From IDS-8 sp040902105 (GTDB lineage Bacteria > Pseudomonadota > Gammaproteobacteria > Steroidobacterales > Woeseiaceae), in contig JBBDXW010000001.1 in the NCBI GenBank assembly GCA_040902105.1, positions 1 to 64,000 of the forward strand: 64,000 nt of DNA. The letters run 5' to 3'. The translations under genes and the position numbers were made by a program. A model generated the notes under the pieces. The model was given only the letters and a program-made list of their open reading frames with translations. It did no database searches and had not been told where the DNA came from. Every line of letters starts with the position of its first letter. Within the stretch, counting starts at the first letter, position 1. Of the stretch, positions 51,546 to 59,758 are shown piece by piece.

Positions 51546-52893
51546 ATGGCCGACAATACAGCAAGACAACTGGCGGGCGACCTGCCTGACCTGCAGGCGT
51601 ACTGGATGCCTTTCACCGGTAACCGCGTGTTCAAGAGCAATCCGAGGATGATTTCGCGTGCCAGCGGCATGCATTGCTTCACCCACGACGGCAAGAAGCT
51701 GCTCGACGCCGTCGCCGGCCTGTGGTGCTGTAATGCCGGTCACTGCCACCCGAGGATCGTCGCCGCCGCNNNNNNNNNNGGAGCAGGCGGCGACGCTCGA
51801 CTATTCCATGGCGTTCCAGCTCGGACACCCGACCGTGTTCGAACTGGCGAACAGGCTGACGGATATCGCACCGGAGGGCATCGACTATGCGTTTTTCGTC
51901 AACTCCGGTTCCGAAGCGGTCGACACCGCACTGAAAATTGCGCTCGCATACCATCGTTTACGCGGCGACGGCGCCAGAACCCGGCTGATCGGGCGCGCGC
52001 GCGGATATCACGGCGTGGGTTTCGGCGGCATCTCCGTCGGCGGCATTTCACCCAACCGAAAAATGTTCGGCGCGCAACTGCCCGGCGTCGATCACCTGCC
52101 GCATACGCACAACCTCGAGCACAATGCGTGGTCGCGCGGCTTGCCGGCCTGGGGCGCGCATCTCGCGGACGAGCTGGAAAACGTTGTCGCGTTGCACGAT
52201 GCATCGACGATCGCCGCAGTTATTGTCGAACCCATCGCAGGCTCGGCCGGCGTGTTACTGCCGCCGCACGGGTATCTCTCGCGCCTCCGCGAGATTTGCA
52301 GCAGGCACGGCATCCTGCTCATTTTCGACGAGGTGATTACGGGGTTCGGGCGTGCCGGAGACGCGTTTGCCGCGAGCCGTTTCGGCGTGACGCCCGACCT
52401 CATCACCGTCGCCAAGGGCCTGACCAGCGGAGCTGTTCCGATGGGCGCAGTGCTCGCGGCCGGCGATATCTACGACACCTTCATGACCGGGCCTGACGGT
52501 GCCATCGAATTTTTTCATGGCTACACCTATTCGGGCCATCCGCTGGCGGCGGCGGCGGGCTGCGCTACTCTCGACGTATATCGCGACGAAGGCCTTTTCG
52601 ATCGCGCCCGCGCGCTGGAAAAGCCTTTCGAAGATGCGTTGCACAGCCTGAAAGGCGAACCGCATGTGATCGACGTGCGTAACTTCGGGTTGATCGGAGC
52701 AGTGGAACTCGAGCCGATCGACGGTCAGCCGACCGCGCGCGCCATGAAAGCGTTCCGCCACTGTTTCGACAATGGCGTCATTATCCGCACTACTGGCGAT
52801 ACACTGGCGTTTTCGCCGCCGCTGATTATCGAAGAATCGCAGATCGAGGAAGTTGTCGAGTGCGTGCGCACTGCAGTACGCGCCGTATCATGA
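51546..52893 (+). CDS. Omega-amino acid/beta-alanine-pyruvate aminotransferase (interrupted by assembly gap)
   Basis: A class III aminotransferase of about 448 residues, read in two frames because of the N-run at 51770-51779. Before the gap: DLQAYWMPFTGNRVFKSNPR and LWCCNAGHCHPRIVAA. After it: EQAATLDYSMAFQLGHPTVF, VNSGSEAVDTALKIALAYHR, FDEVITGFGR and the PLP lysine in ITVAKGLTSGAVPMG. The sequence is that of beta-alanine-pyruvate aminotransferases, giving malonate semialdehyde. It precedes a methylmalonate-semialdehyde dehydrogenase, the usual partner, so the pair would send beta-alanine (from spermidine, for example) to acetyl-CoA. The frame break is an assembly artefact rather than a mutation. 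AGAGAGGATTT precedes the ATG. Confidence 0.9.
51770..51779. other. Assembly gap of 10 Ns within aminotransferase
   Basis: Ten N characters join the two parts. Keeping the family sequence (IVAA, two residues, EQAATL) requires a missing length divisible by three, about 6 bases, so 10 is a placeholder rather than the true size. Confidence 0.85.
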
Positions 52894-52924
52894 AATCATC
52901 ATTAGCCGGGACCGGGAAACAGTT

Positions 52925-54442
52925 ATGGCCGAGAAAGCAACAGCAATAAGCAGACAGCGAAACGTTCCGAACTGGATCGACGGCAAACGCCGGGAATCGG
53001 CTTCGGGACGTTCCGGGAAGGTATTCAATTCCGCGACCGGCAAAGAGTGCGCGGACGTTGCGATGTCGGACGAGTCGGATGCCGCGGCCGCGGTCACGGC
53101 CGCGGAAACGGCGTTCAGGAGCTGGTCCCGCACCCCGGTGTTGCGGCGTGCACGGGTCATGTTTCGTCTCAAGGAACTGATCGAGCGCGACCGTGCTGAA
53201 ATTGCGGCGCTGATCACCGAGGAGCATGGCAAGGTCCTGCACGATGCCGAGGGCTCCATCCAGCGCGGCCTCGAGGTCGTTGAATTTGCCTGCGGCATTC
53301 CGCACCTGATCAAGGGGGACTATAACGACCAGGTTGCGACGGGTGTCGATTGCTATTCCATGCGCCAACCGCTTGGAGTTTGCGTTGGCATAACGCCGTT
53401 CAACTTTCCGGCGATGGTGCCGTTGTGGATGTTTCCACTGGCAATTGCCTGCGGCAACACCTTCGTGCTCAAACCGTCGGAGAAGGACCCGGGTTGTTCG
53501 CTCAAATGGGCCGAGTTGCTGGCCGAAGCCGGTCTGCCACCCGGCGTGTTCAACGTCGTGCAGGGCGATCATGTCGCCGTGAACTCCCTGCTGGCGGATC
53601 CGCGAGTGGCGGCCGTGAGCTTTGTCGGCTCGACGCCCGTGGCGGAGCACGTTTATCGCACAGCCTCGCAACACGGCAAGCGCGTCCAGGCGCTTGGCGG
53701 GGCCAAGAACCATATGGTCGTCATGCCGGACGCGGACATGGATCTCGCCGCCGATGCGCTGGTGGGCGCAGGCTATGGATCGGCGGGCGAGCGCTGCATG
53801 GCGATTTCGGCGATCGTTACCGTCGGTGACGCGGCGGAGCCGTTGCTCGCGAAGCTGCTGCCCAGGATTGCGGCGCTCAAAATCGGTGCGGGCACGGACA
53901 ACAACAACGACATGGGACCTCTTATTACGTCCGAACATCGCGACAAGGTACGGTCTTACATCGACCTGGGCGTTCAGGAAGGTGCGAAGCTGGTCGTCGA
54001 CGGCCGAAGTCATGACATCAGCAAATCGAAAGGATATTTCCTGGGACCGACCCTGTTCGACCACGCCACGCCCGAGATGCGCGTCTACAGGGAAGAAATA
54101 TTCGGCCCCGTCCTGACCGTGACGCGCGCGGCGACCTTCGACGACGCCGTCAAGCTCATCAACGATCACGAATACGGCAATGGCACCGCTATTTTCACGC
54201 GCGACGGCGACGCCGCGCGCGAGTTCGCCACCAATATCCAGGTCGGCATGGTGGGCATCAACGTACCGATTCCCGTGCCGCTGGCGTTTCACAGTTTCGG
54301 CGGCTGGAAGCGATCTCTGTTCGGCGATACGTCCGTATACGGCATGGAGGGCGTGCGCTTCTATACCCGCCTGAAGACCGTAACGTCACGCTGGCCGACC
54401 GGTATACGCGCCGGCGCCGAATTCTCGATGCCGACGATGTAG
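52925..54442 (+). CDS. mmsA: CoA-acylating methylmalonate-semialdehyde dehydrogenase
   Basis: About 505 residues, ALDH family, MmsA/IolA group. NWIDGKRRESASGRSGKVFN, GITPFNFPAMVPLWMFPLAI, VVMPDADMD (in place of the LELGGK base region, as in MMSDH, with GGAKNHM) and Cys in GSAGERCMAIS fit this group. It converts methylmalonate or malonate semialdehyde to propionyl- or acetyl-CoA without needing a glutamate base. ATG at 52925; a frame from 52853 would overlap the aminotransferase. It follows that gene by 31 bases and is likely co-transcribed. Confidence 0.93.
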   Translation: MAEKATAISRQRNVPNWIDGKRRESASGRSGKVFNSATGKECADVAMSDESDAAAAVTAAETAFRSWSRTPVLRRARVMFRLKELIERDRAEIAALITEEHGKVLHDAEGSIQRGLEVVEFACGIPHLIKGDYNDQVATGVDCYSMRQPLGVCVGITPFNFPAMVPLWMFPLAIACGNTFVLKPSEKDPGCSLKWAELLAEAGLPPGVFNVVQGDHVAVNSLLADPRVAAVSFVGSTPVAEHVYRTASQHGKRVQALGGAKNHMVVMPDADMDLAADALVGAGYGSAGERCMAISAIVTVGDAAEPLLAKLLPRIAALKIGAGTDNNNDMGPLITSEHRDKVRSYIDLGVQEGAKLVVDGRSHDISKSKGYFLGPTLFDHATPEMRVYREEIFGPVLTVTRAATFDDAVKLINDHEYGNGTAIFTRDGDAAREFATNIQVGMVGINVPIPVPLAFHSFGGWKRSLFGDTSVYGMEGVRFYTRLKTVTSRWPTGIRAGAEFSMPTM

Positions 54443-54450
54443 CCCGGGAC

Positions 54451-54720
54451 CTAGTACTCCACCAAGGTGATATTGATGGGTTCAGCGAGTCGTGAAGCCG
54501 TTGACCGCAAGGCGCGTCTCGCCGGCAATGGCGCGCCCTTGCCAAGAGGCGCAACGCCGCGGACGACGGCTTCACGGCTCGCCCGAAGGGAGCCAGCCAG
54601 ATGATTCAATCCGGCGTTGCCGTCCTTGAAAAGGACCCGGCCATTTCCTGCGGACGGCGCCTTGGCTTGAATCATCTGGCTGGCTCTGAACCCGTCAATA
54701 TCACCTTGGTGGAGTACTAG
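54451..54720. mobile_element. Cruciform-type MITE-like element, family C
   Basis: A 270-base element with 34-base inverted ends (54451-54484 and 54687-54720, one mismatch) that begin and end in CTAG. Inside are two further stems: 54485-54501 with 54566-54582 (17 bases, one mismatch), and 54591-54609 with 54667-54685 (19 bases, perfect), plus a tip hairpin GTCCTT/AAGGAC at 54622-54636. Outer stem plus two inner arms give a three-way-junction fold. No gene lies inside. It separates mmsA from the metF-like gene. Confidence 0.88.
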
Positions 54721-54722
54721 AC

Positions 54723-55622
54723 GTGACGGCACACTCGTTTCGACAATCGCTGGAGTCCGGGCGTTTCGCGGTCACGGCCGAGATCGCGCCGCCTCGCGGG
54801 GCAAGCCTCGAACCGTTGACGCAGTCGGTGCGCGACCTGAAGCCGGTCGTGTCGGCGATCAATCTCACCGATGGCGCGGGCGCCAGAGTGCGCATGTCGA
54901 GCCTGGCGGCCGCGATTCACGTAAAACAGCTGGGCGTCGATCCGATTTTGCAGGTCACCTGCCGAGACCGAAACCGCATAGCGATACAAAGCGATCTGCT
55001 GGGCGCCGCGGCGTTCGGCATCGCCAACGTGCTGGCATTGTACGGCGACGGCATCGACTCCGGCGACGACCCGAAGGCGAAGCCCGTCTTCGATCTGGAC
55101 GCCCGCGCACTGCTTAAGGCGGTGCAAGCGATGACGGTCGACGGCGCAACGTTGTCCGGGAGCCAGTTGAGTTCGAAGATGGAATTCTTTGCGGGTGCCG
55201 CCGATGTTCCCGTGGATCCGGGCGACGACTGGTCGCCGGAAGCGCTGCAGGGGAAGCACGCGGCCGGCGCGAGGTTCGTGCAGACTCAGTTCTGCTTCGA
55301 CATGGAACTGCTGACACGCTATATCGATCGCTTGCGCGACGAGGGATTGACGGATGAAATGTATTTTCTGGTCGGCCTCGGGCCGCTGCGCTCTGCCGCC
55401 GGCGCAACATGGATGCGCGACAATCTCCGCGGCACAATTATTCCGGATGGCATCGTGCGCCGCCTCGAGGCTGCGCGGGATCCGCGTCACGAAGGCATTG
55501 CCATATGCGCCGAGCTGATACAGCAGGCCCGCGAGATCAACGGCGTGGCCGGCGTGCATTTGATGGCTCCGGGCCAGCATCAGGCCATTGTCGAAGCGGT
55601 GCAGCTTGCTGGCCTGGTTTGA
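54723..55622 (+). CDS. Methylenetetrahydrofolate reductase family protein
   Basis: A 299-residue TIM-barrel flavoprotein of MetF type. RFAVTAEIAPPRGASLEPL, INLTDGAGARVRMSSLAAAI, DPILQVTCRDRNRIAIQSDL and GARFVQTQFCFDM are recognisable parts. It would reduce 5,10-methylene-THF to 5-methyl-THF or run in reverse during one-carbon oxidation. Start GTG at 54723, two bases past the family C element. It is divergent in sequence from E. coli MetF, and its position ahead of the cox-like operon suggests a role other than methionine synthesis. Confidence 0.85.
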   Translation: MTAHSFRQSLESGRFAVTAEIAPPRGASLEPLTQSVRDLKPVVSAINLTDGAGARVRMSSLAAAIHVKQLGVDPILQVTCRDRNRIAIQSDLLGAAAFGIANVLALYGDGIDSGDDPKAKPVFDLDARALLKAVQAMTVDGATLSGSQLSSKMEFFAGAADVPVDPGDDWSPEALQGKHAAGARFVQTQFCFDMELLTRYIDRLRDEGLTDEMYFLVGLGPLRSAAGATWMRDNLRGTIIPDGIVRRLEAARDPRHEGIAICAELIQQAREINGVAGVHLMAPGQHQAIVEAVQLAGLV

Positions 55623-55643
55623 AGGTTACTGGTCGGGGGGGCG

Positions 55644-56204
55644 GTGGACATCAAGGGCGAATACCGGATTGCCTGCGGTCGTGAAGCCGTTTGGGATGCG
55701 CTCAATGATCCTGCGATTCTGCAAAAGTGCCTCCAGGGTTGCGAATCGCTGGAGCGAACGGGAGACAACCGGTTCCAGGGAAAGGTCGCGGCGGTTATCG
55801 GCCCGGTCAGGGCTGAATTCAATATCGAGTTGGGGCTCCGGAACTCGCTACCGCCGGAAAGTTACACGCTCGTCGGCGAGAGCAAGGCCGGCACCGCAGG
55901 CTTCGGACGTGGCAGTGCCGACGTCAGGCTCATCGAACAGGATGGCGCGACGCTGCTGACTTACACCGCCGAGTTCAAGGTTGGCGGCAAGCTCGCGCAA
56001 GTCGGTTCGCGGCTGGTGCTCGGAGCTACGAAAAAGACGGCCGACGATTTCTTCAGCTGCCTCGCGCGCGAACTGGAGTCCGGGGCGGCGCCTCCGGTTG
56101 CCCCGGACGTCGGGGAGGTGGCGCCGCGCACGAGGTGGAAAACTCCGCTGGCCGTGGGCGCCGCGGCCGTCGGATTGCTGGTCTGGTGGTTTCTGCTACG
56201 CTGA
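55644..56204 (+). CDS. coxG: CoxG-family (SRPBCC) protein
   Basis: A 186-residue protein of the carbon-monoxide-dehydrogenase subunit G family: GEYRIACGREAVWDALNDPA, QKCLQGCESLERTGDNRF and GSADVRLIEQDG within an SRPBCC pocket (about 1-140), then a linker and a C-terminal membrane helix (PLAVGAAAVGLLVWWFLLR). CoxG tethers CO dehydrogenase or helps its assembly at the membrane. GTG start at 55644. It lies just upstream of CoxS. Confidence 0.88.
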   Translation: MDIKGEYRIACGREAVWDALNDPAILQKCLQGCESLERTGDNRFQGKVAAVIGPVRAEFNIELGLRNSLPPESYTLVGESKAGTAGFGRGSADVRLIEQDGATLLTYTAEFKVGGKLAQVGSRLVLGATKKTADDFFSCLARELESGAAPPVAPDVGEVAPRTRWKTPLAVGAAAVGLLVWWFLLR

Positions 56205-56294
56205 CAGCCGTGCGCGGTGGCGAAAGCCGCCTGAAGCATCCGCAAGACAATCGATTGGCGATGGTCGGTCAGTAAACTGACAAGGTAGGCGTGC

Positions 56295-56789
56295 ATGACA
56301 AAAGTCGTGTCATTTATTCTGAATGGAAAGCAGGTCCGCGCGGAAGTCGAATGCCGCACGCTGCTGGTGGAAATGCTGCGCGAGCATCTGCGCCACACCG
56401 GTACGCATGTCGGCTGTGACACGAGCCAGTGTGGCGCCTGCGTCGTTCACGTCGATGGTCGGTCGGTCAAAAGCTGCACGATGCTTGCCGTGCAGGCGGA
56501 GGCGTCCGAAGTGCTGACGATCGAAGGCGTGGCCCGGAACGGCAAGTTACATCCGATGCAGGAAGCGTTTCGCGAATATCACGGACTGCAGTGTGGATTC
56601 TGCACGCCCGGGATGATTATGAGTGCGCTCGACCTCGTTCGGCAAAACCCCGATCCGGACGACCGGCAGATCCGCGCATGGCTGGACGGCAACCTGTGCC
56701 GCTGTACCGGATACCAGAATATCGTCAGAGCGGTGAAAGCCGGCGCGGGCGCGATGCGTACCGGCAGAAACGGGATCCGCCATGTATGA
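56295..56789 (+). CDS. coxS: Small [2Fe-2S] subunit of a xanthine-oxidase-family enzyme (CoxS-like)
   Basis: A 164-residue iron-sulfur subunit. Plant-type cluster ligands are Cys41, Cys46, Cys49 and Cys61 (CDTSQCGACVVHVDG); the second cluster uses Cys100, Cys103, Cys135 and Cys137 (CGFCTPGMIM and NLCRCTGY). It passes electrons from the molybdenum subunit to the FAD subunit. It overlaps coxM by 8 bases. The molybdenum partner is not in the window. Confidence 0.93.
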   Translation: MTKVVSFILNGKQVRAEVECRTLLVEMLREHLRHTGTHVGCDTSQCGACVVHVDGRSVKSCTMLAVQAEASEVLTIEGVARNGKLHPMQEAFREYHGLQCGFCTPGMIMSALDLVRQNPDPDDRQIRAWLDGNLCRCTGYQNIVRAVKAGAGAMRTGRNGIRHV

Positions 56790-57579
56790 ATTCAACTACC
56801 GCCGGCCCGAATCGCTGGCCGCAGCCCGGGAAATTCTGGACGGCGACGACGAGGCCATGTTGCTGGCGGGAGGTATGACCTTGCTGCCGACGATGAAGCT
56901 CCGGCTTGCGCGGCCGTCCGACCTGGTGGATCTTGCCGGTATCGACGAGTTGCTCGGGATTTCCGACCAGGAATCGGCCATCGAAATCGGCGCCATGGTG
57001 CGCCACGCGGACGTGGCCGCGAGCAAAACCGTGCGGTCCTCGATTCCCGCGCTTGCCGCACTGGCCGGCATGATTGGCGATGCGCAGGTCAGGAACCGGG
57101 GGACCCTGGGGGGCTCGATCGCGAACAGCGACCCCTCGGCGGACTACCCCGCCGCCGTGCTGGCATTGAACGCCGTCATAACAACGGATCGGCGGCAGAT
57201 TGCCGCCGATGATTATTTCAAGGGTCTGTTCGAAACGGCGCTGCAACCTAAAGAGATCGTGCGGTCGGTGCGATTTCCAAAACCCGCGCGCGCCGCGTAT
57301 GCCAAATTTCCCAATCCGGCTTCCCGTTACGCGGTGGTTGGCGTTATGGTTGCCGAGACGCGGGAGGGTGTGCGAGTCGCAGTTACGGGCGCCGCGCCTC
57401 GCGCATTTCGCGCAAGTGCACTCGAGGCAGCGCTCAACGAGACGTTTTCCGCCGATGCGCTGGACGGCCTGACCATCCCCAGTGACGATCTGATGAGCGA
57501 CCTTCATGCGAGTGCCGAATACCGGGCATGTCTTGTCGGCGTAATGGCAAAACGAGCGGTGACGAATGCGAGTGGCTGA
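56782..57579 (+). CDS. coxM: FAD subunit of a xanthine-oxidase-family enzyme (CoxM-like)
   Basis: A 265-residue FAD_binding_5 protein: LLAGGMTLLPTMKLRLARPS (FAD loop) and GTLGGSIANSDPSADYPAAV (second FAD contact), with the CO_deh_flav_C end. It takes electrons from CoxS. It overlaps coxS by 8 and the MoxR gene by 14 bases. No large subunit gene (CoxL/XdhB type) occurs before or after it. Confidence 0.92.
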   Translation: MYEFNYRRPESLAAAREILDGDDEAMLLAGGMTLLPTMKLRLARPSDLVDLAGIDELLGISDQESAIEIGAMVRHADVAASKTVRSSIPALAALAGMIGDAQVRNRGTLGGSIANSDPSADYPAAVLALNAVITTDRRQIAADDYFKGLFETALQPKEIVRSVRFPKPARAAYAKFPNPASRYAVVGVMVAETREGVRVAVTGAAPRAFRASALEAALNETFSADALDGLTIPSDDLMSDLHASAEYRACLVGVMAKRAVTNASG

Positions 57580-58504
57580 CCCGAAAGCCGGGCAGGCGCC
57601 GCGTCCGACGTCGCCTGTGGACGTGGCCCAGGTGCAGGAACTTCTTGGCAGCGGCGATTACATCGCGGGCCGCAAGTTGGCAACGGTCGTCTATCTCGCT
57701 CTGCAGATGGGGCGGCCCATGTTGCTCGAAGGTGAAGCCGGGGTAGGCAAGACCGAAATAGCCAACGTGCTGGCGCGAACGCTTGATCGCGAACTGATCC
57801 GATTGCAATGCTACGAAGGCCTTGATCTCGCCAGCGCTGCCTATGAATGGAATTATCCGCGGCAGATGGTCGCGATACGGGTTGCGGAGGCACTGGGCAA
57901 AGCGGCCGACATCGCCGGCAGCCTGTACGGTCGGGAATACCTGGTCGCGCGGCCCTTGCTGCGCGCGCTGGAGCCGCATGCGAGCGGTGCGCCGGTGCTC
58001 CTTATCGATGAGATCGACCGCGCCGACGAACCGTTCGAAGCTTTTCTCCTGGAACTGCTGTCCGACTATCAGCTGAGCATTCCCGAGTTCGGCACGGTCA
58101 AAGCGGACCAGCCGCCGATCGTGGTGATCACGTCGAACCGGACGCGCGAAGTTCACGATGCCCTGAGGCGCCGTTGCCTCTATCACTGGGTGGACTATCC
58201 CGACTTCGAGGCAGAGACACGAATCGTGTCGGTCAAGTCGCCCGGTACCGGTGAAAACCTGCGCGCGCAGTTGATCGCTTTCGTGCACCGGCTGCGTGAA
58301 CAGGATCTGTTCAAGTCGCCCGGCGTGGCCGAGACCATTGACTGGGCGAACGCACTTGCGCGCCTTGATGTCGTTACGCTGCATGCTGACGTCGTCAACG
58401 ACACGCTCGGCTTGCTGCTGAAGTACCAGGACGATATTGCGAGAATCCAGGGAAGCGAGGCGGCGCAGATTCTCGCGGACATCGAGACAGGCACCCAGGC
58501 CTGA
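57566..58504 (+). CDS. coxD: MoxR-family AAA+ ATPase (CoxD-like)
   Basis: A 312-residue AAA+ protein. Walker A GEAGVGKTE (residues 56-64), Walker B VLLIDEIDRADE (about 144-155), and the sensor TSNRTRE. In CO dehydrogenase clusters CoxD helps build the [CuSMoO2] site. It acts with the VWA protein encoded next. It overlaps coxM by 14 bases. Confidence 0.92.
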   Translation: MRVADPKAGQAPRPTSPVDVAQVQELLGSGDYIAGRKLATVVYLALQMGRPMLLEGEAGVGKTEIANVLARTLDRELIRLQCYEGLDLASAAYEWNYPRQMVAIRVAEALGKAADIAGSLYGREYLVARPLLRALEPHASGAPVLLIDEIDRADEPFEAFLLELLSDYQLSIPEFGTVKADQPPIVVITSNRTREVHDALRRRCLYHWVDYPDFEAETRIVSVKSPGTGENLRAQLIAFVHRLREQDLFKSPGVAETIDWANALARLDVVTLHADVVNDTLGLLLKYQDDIARIQGSEAAQILADIETGTQA

Positions 58505-58525
58505 TATTTCGCGGCGCAGGCAAGC

Positions 58526-59758
58526 ATGAAAAAGATCCGCAACGACGACAGCGTGCCAACGCCGCACCAGGAACCGGCGCTCGCTCGCCACATTCTCATG
58601 TTCAGCCGCGCGCTGCGCCGCGCCGGCCTGCAGATCGGTCCCGGCCAGGTGATTGATGCGCTCGCGGCGGTGCGAACGGTCGGGCTGCAAAGGCGGGACG
58701 ATTTTTACCAGGCGCTGTGCGCGGTGCTCGTCAGCGATCCTTCCCGGTTCCGGCTGTTTCAGCAGGCGTTTCAGGTCTACTTTCAGGACCCGCGGCTGCT
58801 GGAACGATTGATGGCATTGCAGCTGCCGGCCGTTAGCGCGGCCTTGCCGGATGCGACGGCCGATACGGCCATCCGGCGTCTGCCGCAGGCCGCGCCGCGT
58901 CCGGACACAATGCGGCACAAGGACACACCGGCCGCCGGCGAGCGACCTTCGTCCTGGTCGCATCGCGAGGTTCTGCGGCACAAGGACTTCGAACAAATGA
59001 CCCTGGCCGAGCGGCGCGAGGCCAAAGACCTGCTGCGTGACGACATCGAAGCACTGAAGGACATCGCGACCCGTCGCTTCAGGCCTTGCGCCTACGGACA
59101 TCGTTACGATCTGCGCCGGTCGATGCAGACGATAATGCGCAATAACGGACAGCTGATTCAATTGATGAGGAAACGCAGAATCGAACGGCCGCCGGTACTG
59201 GTGCTGATCTGCGACATATCGGGATCGATGAGTCACTACTCGAGAGTTTTCATGCATTTCGCGCACGCGCTCAGCACCAGGAACCAGACGGTGCTCACCT
59301 TCGTGTTCGGCACACGCCTGACGAATATCAGCCATCGGCTGCGCGACAGGGACGTTGACCGGGCGCTGTCGCAGATTACTCATGATGTAAGGGACTGGCA
59401 TGGCGGGACTCGCATCGCCGAATGCCTGGAAAGGTTCAACAAGGACTGGGGCCGCCGCGTCCTCGCGCAAAACGCGATTGTCATTCTGCTGAGCGACGGG
59501 CTGGAACGCGACACGAAATCGAATCTGGAATTTCAGATGATGAGGCTGCGTCGTTCCTGCCGACAGCTCATCTGGTTGAATCCGGTATTGCGCTACGCCG
59601 CATTCGAGCCGAAGGCAGACGGCATACGCAAGATGCTGCCGCACGTCGACCTGTTCCTCCCGGCCCATAATGTTTCGAGCCTGACCGGACTGGGGCGGGT
59701 TCTTGGTGAGGGCGCCCGCAGACTCCTGAATCACAACGAACGGAGGATCGCCCTTTGA
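58526..59758 (+). CDS. coxE: VWA-domain protein (CoxE-like)
   Basis: A 410-residue protein with a C-terminal von Willebrand A domain. The MIDAS motif is DISGS at residues 230-234 (LVLICDISGSMSHYSR), with WHGGTRI and LSDGLERD downstream. The N-terminal half is helical. CoxE works with the MoxR ATPase to mature the molybdenum site. It overlaps the XdhC gene by four bases. Confidence 0.92.
   Translation: MKKIRNDDSVPTPHQEPALARHILMFSRALRRAGLQIGPGQVIDALAAVRTVGLQRRDDFYQALCAVLVSDPSRFRLFQQAFQVYFQDPRLLERLMALQLPAVSAALPDATADTAIRRLPQAAPRPDTMRHKDTPAAGERPSSWSHREVLRHKDFEQMTLAERREAKDLLRDDIEALKDIATRRFRPCAYGHRYDLRRSMQTIMRNNGQLIQLMRKRRIERPPVLVLICDISGSMSHYSRVFMHFAHALSTRNQTVLTFVFGTRLTNISHRLRDRDVDRALSQITHDVRDWHGGTRIAECLERFNKDWGRRVLAQNAIVILLSDGLERDTKSNLEFQMMRLRRSCRQLIWLNPVLRYAAFEPKADGIRKMLPHVDLFLPAHNVSSLTGLGRVLGEGARRLLNHNERRIAL

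Noticed and set aside
51546..52496. Aminotransferase read as one frame through the N gap
   Set aside because: After the gap this frame is meaningless; the conserved sequence continues in another frame.
57434..59734. A 766-residue open frame on the minus strand
   Set aside because: It is antisense to the coxM-coxD-coxE genes, which have clear motifs; high GC makes long antisense frames common.
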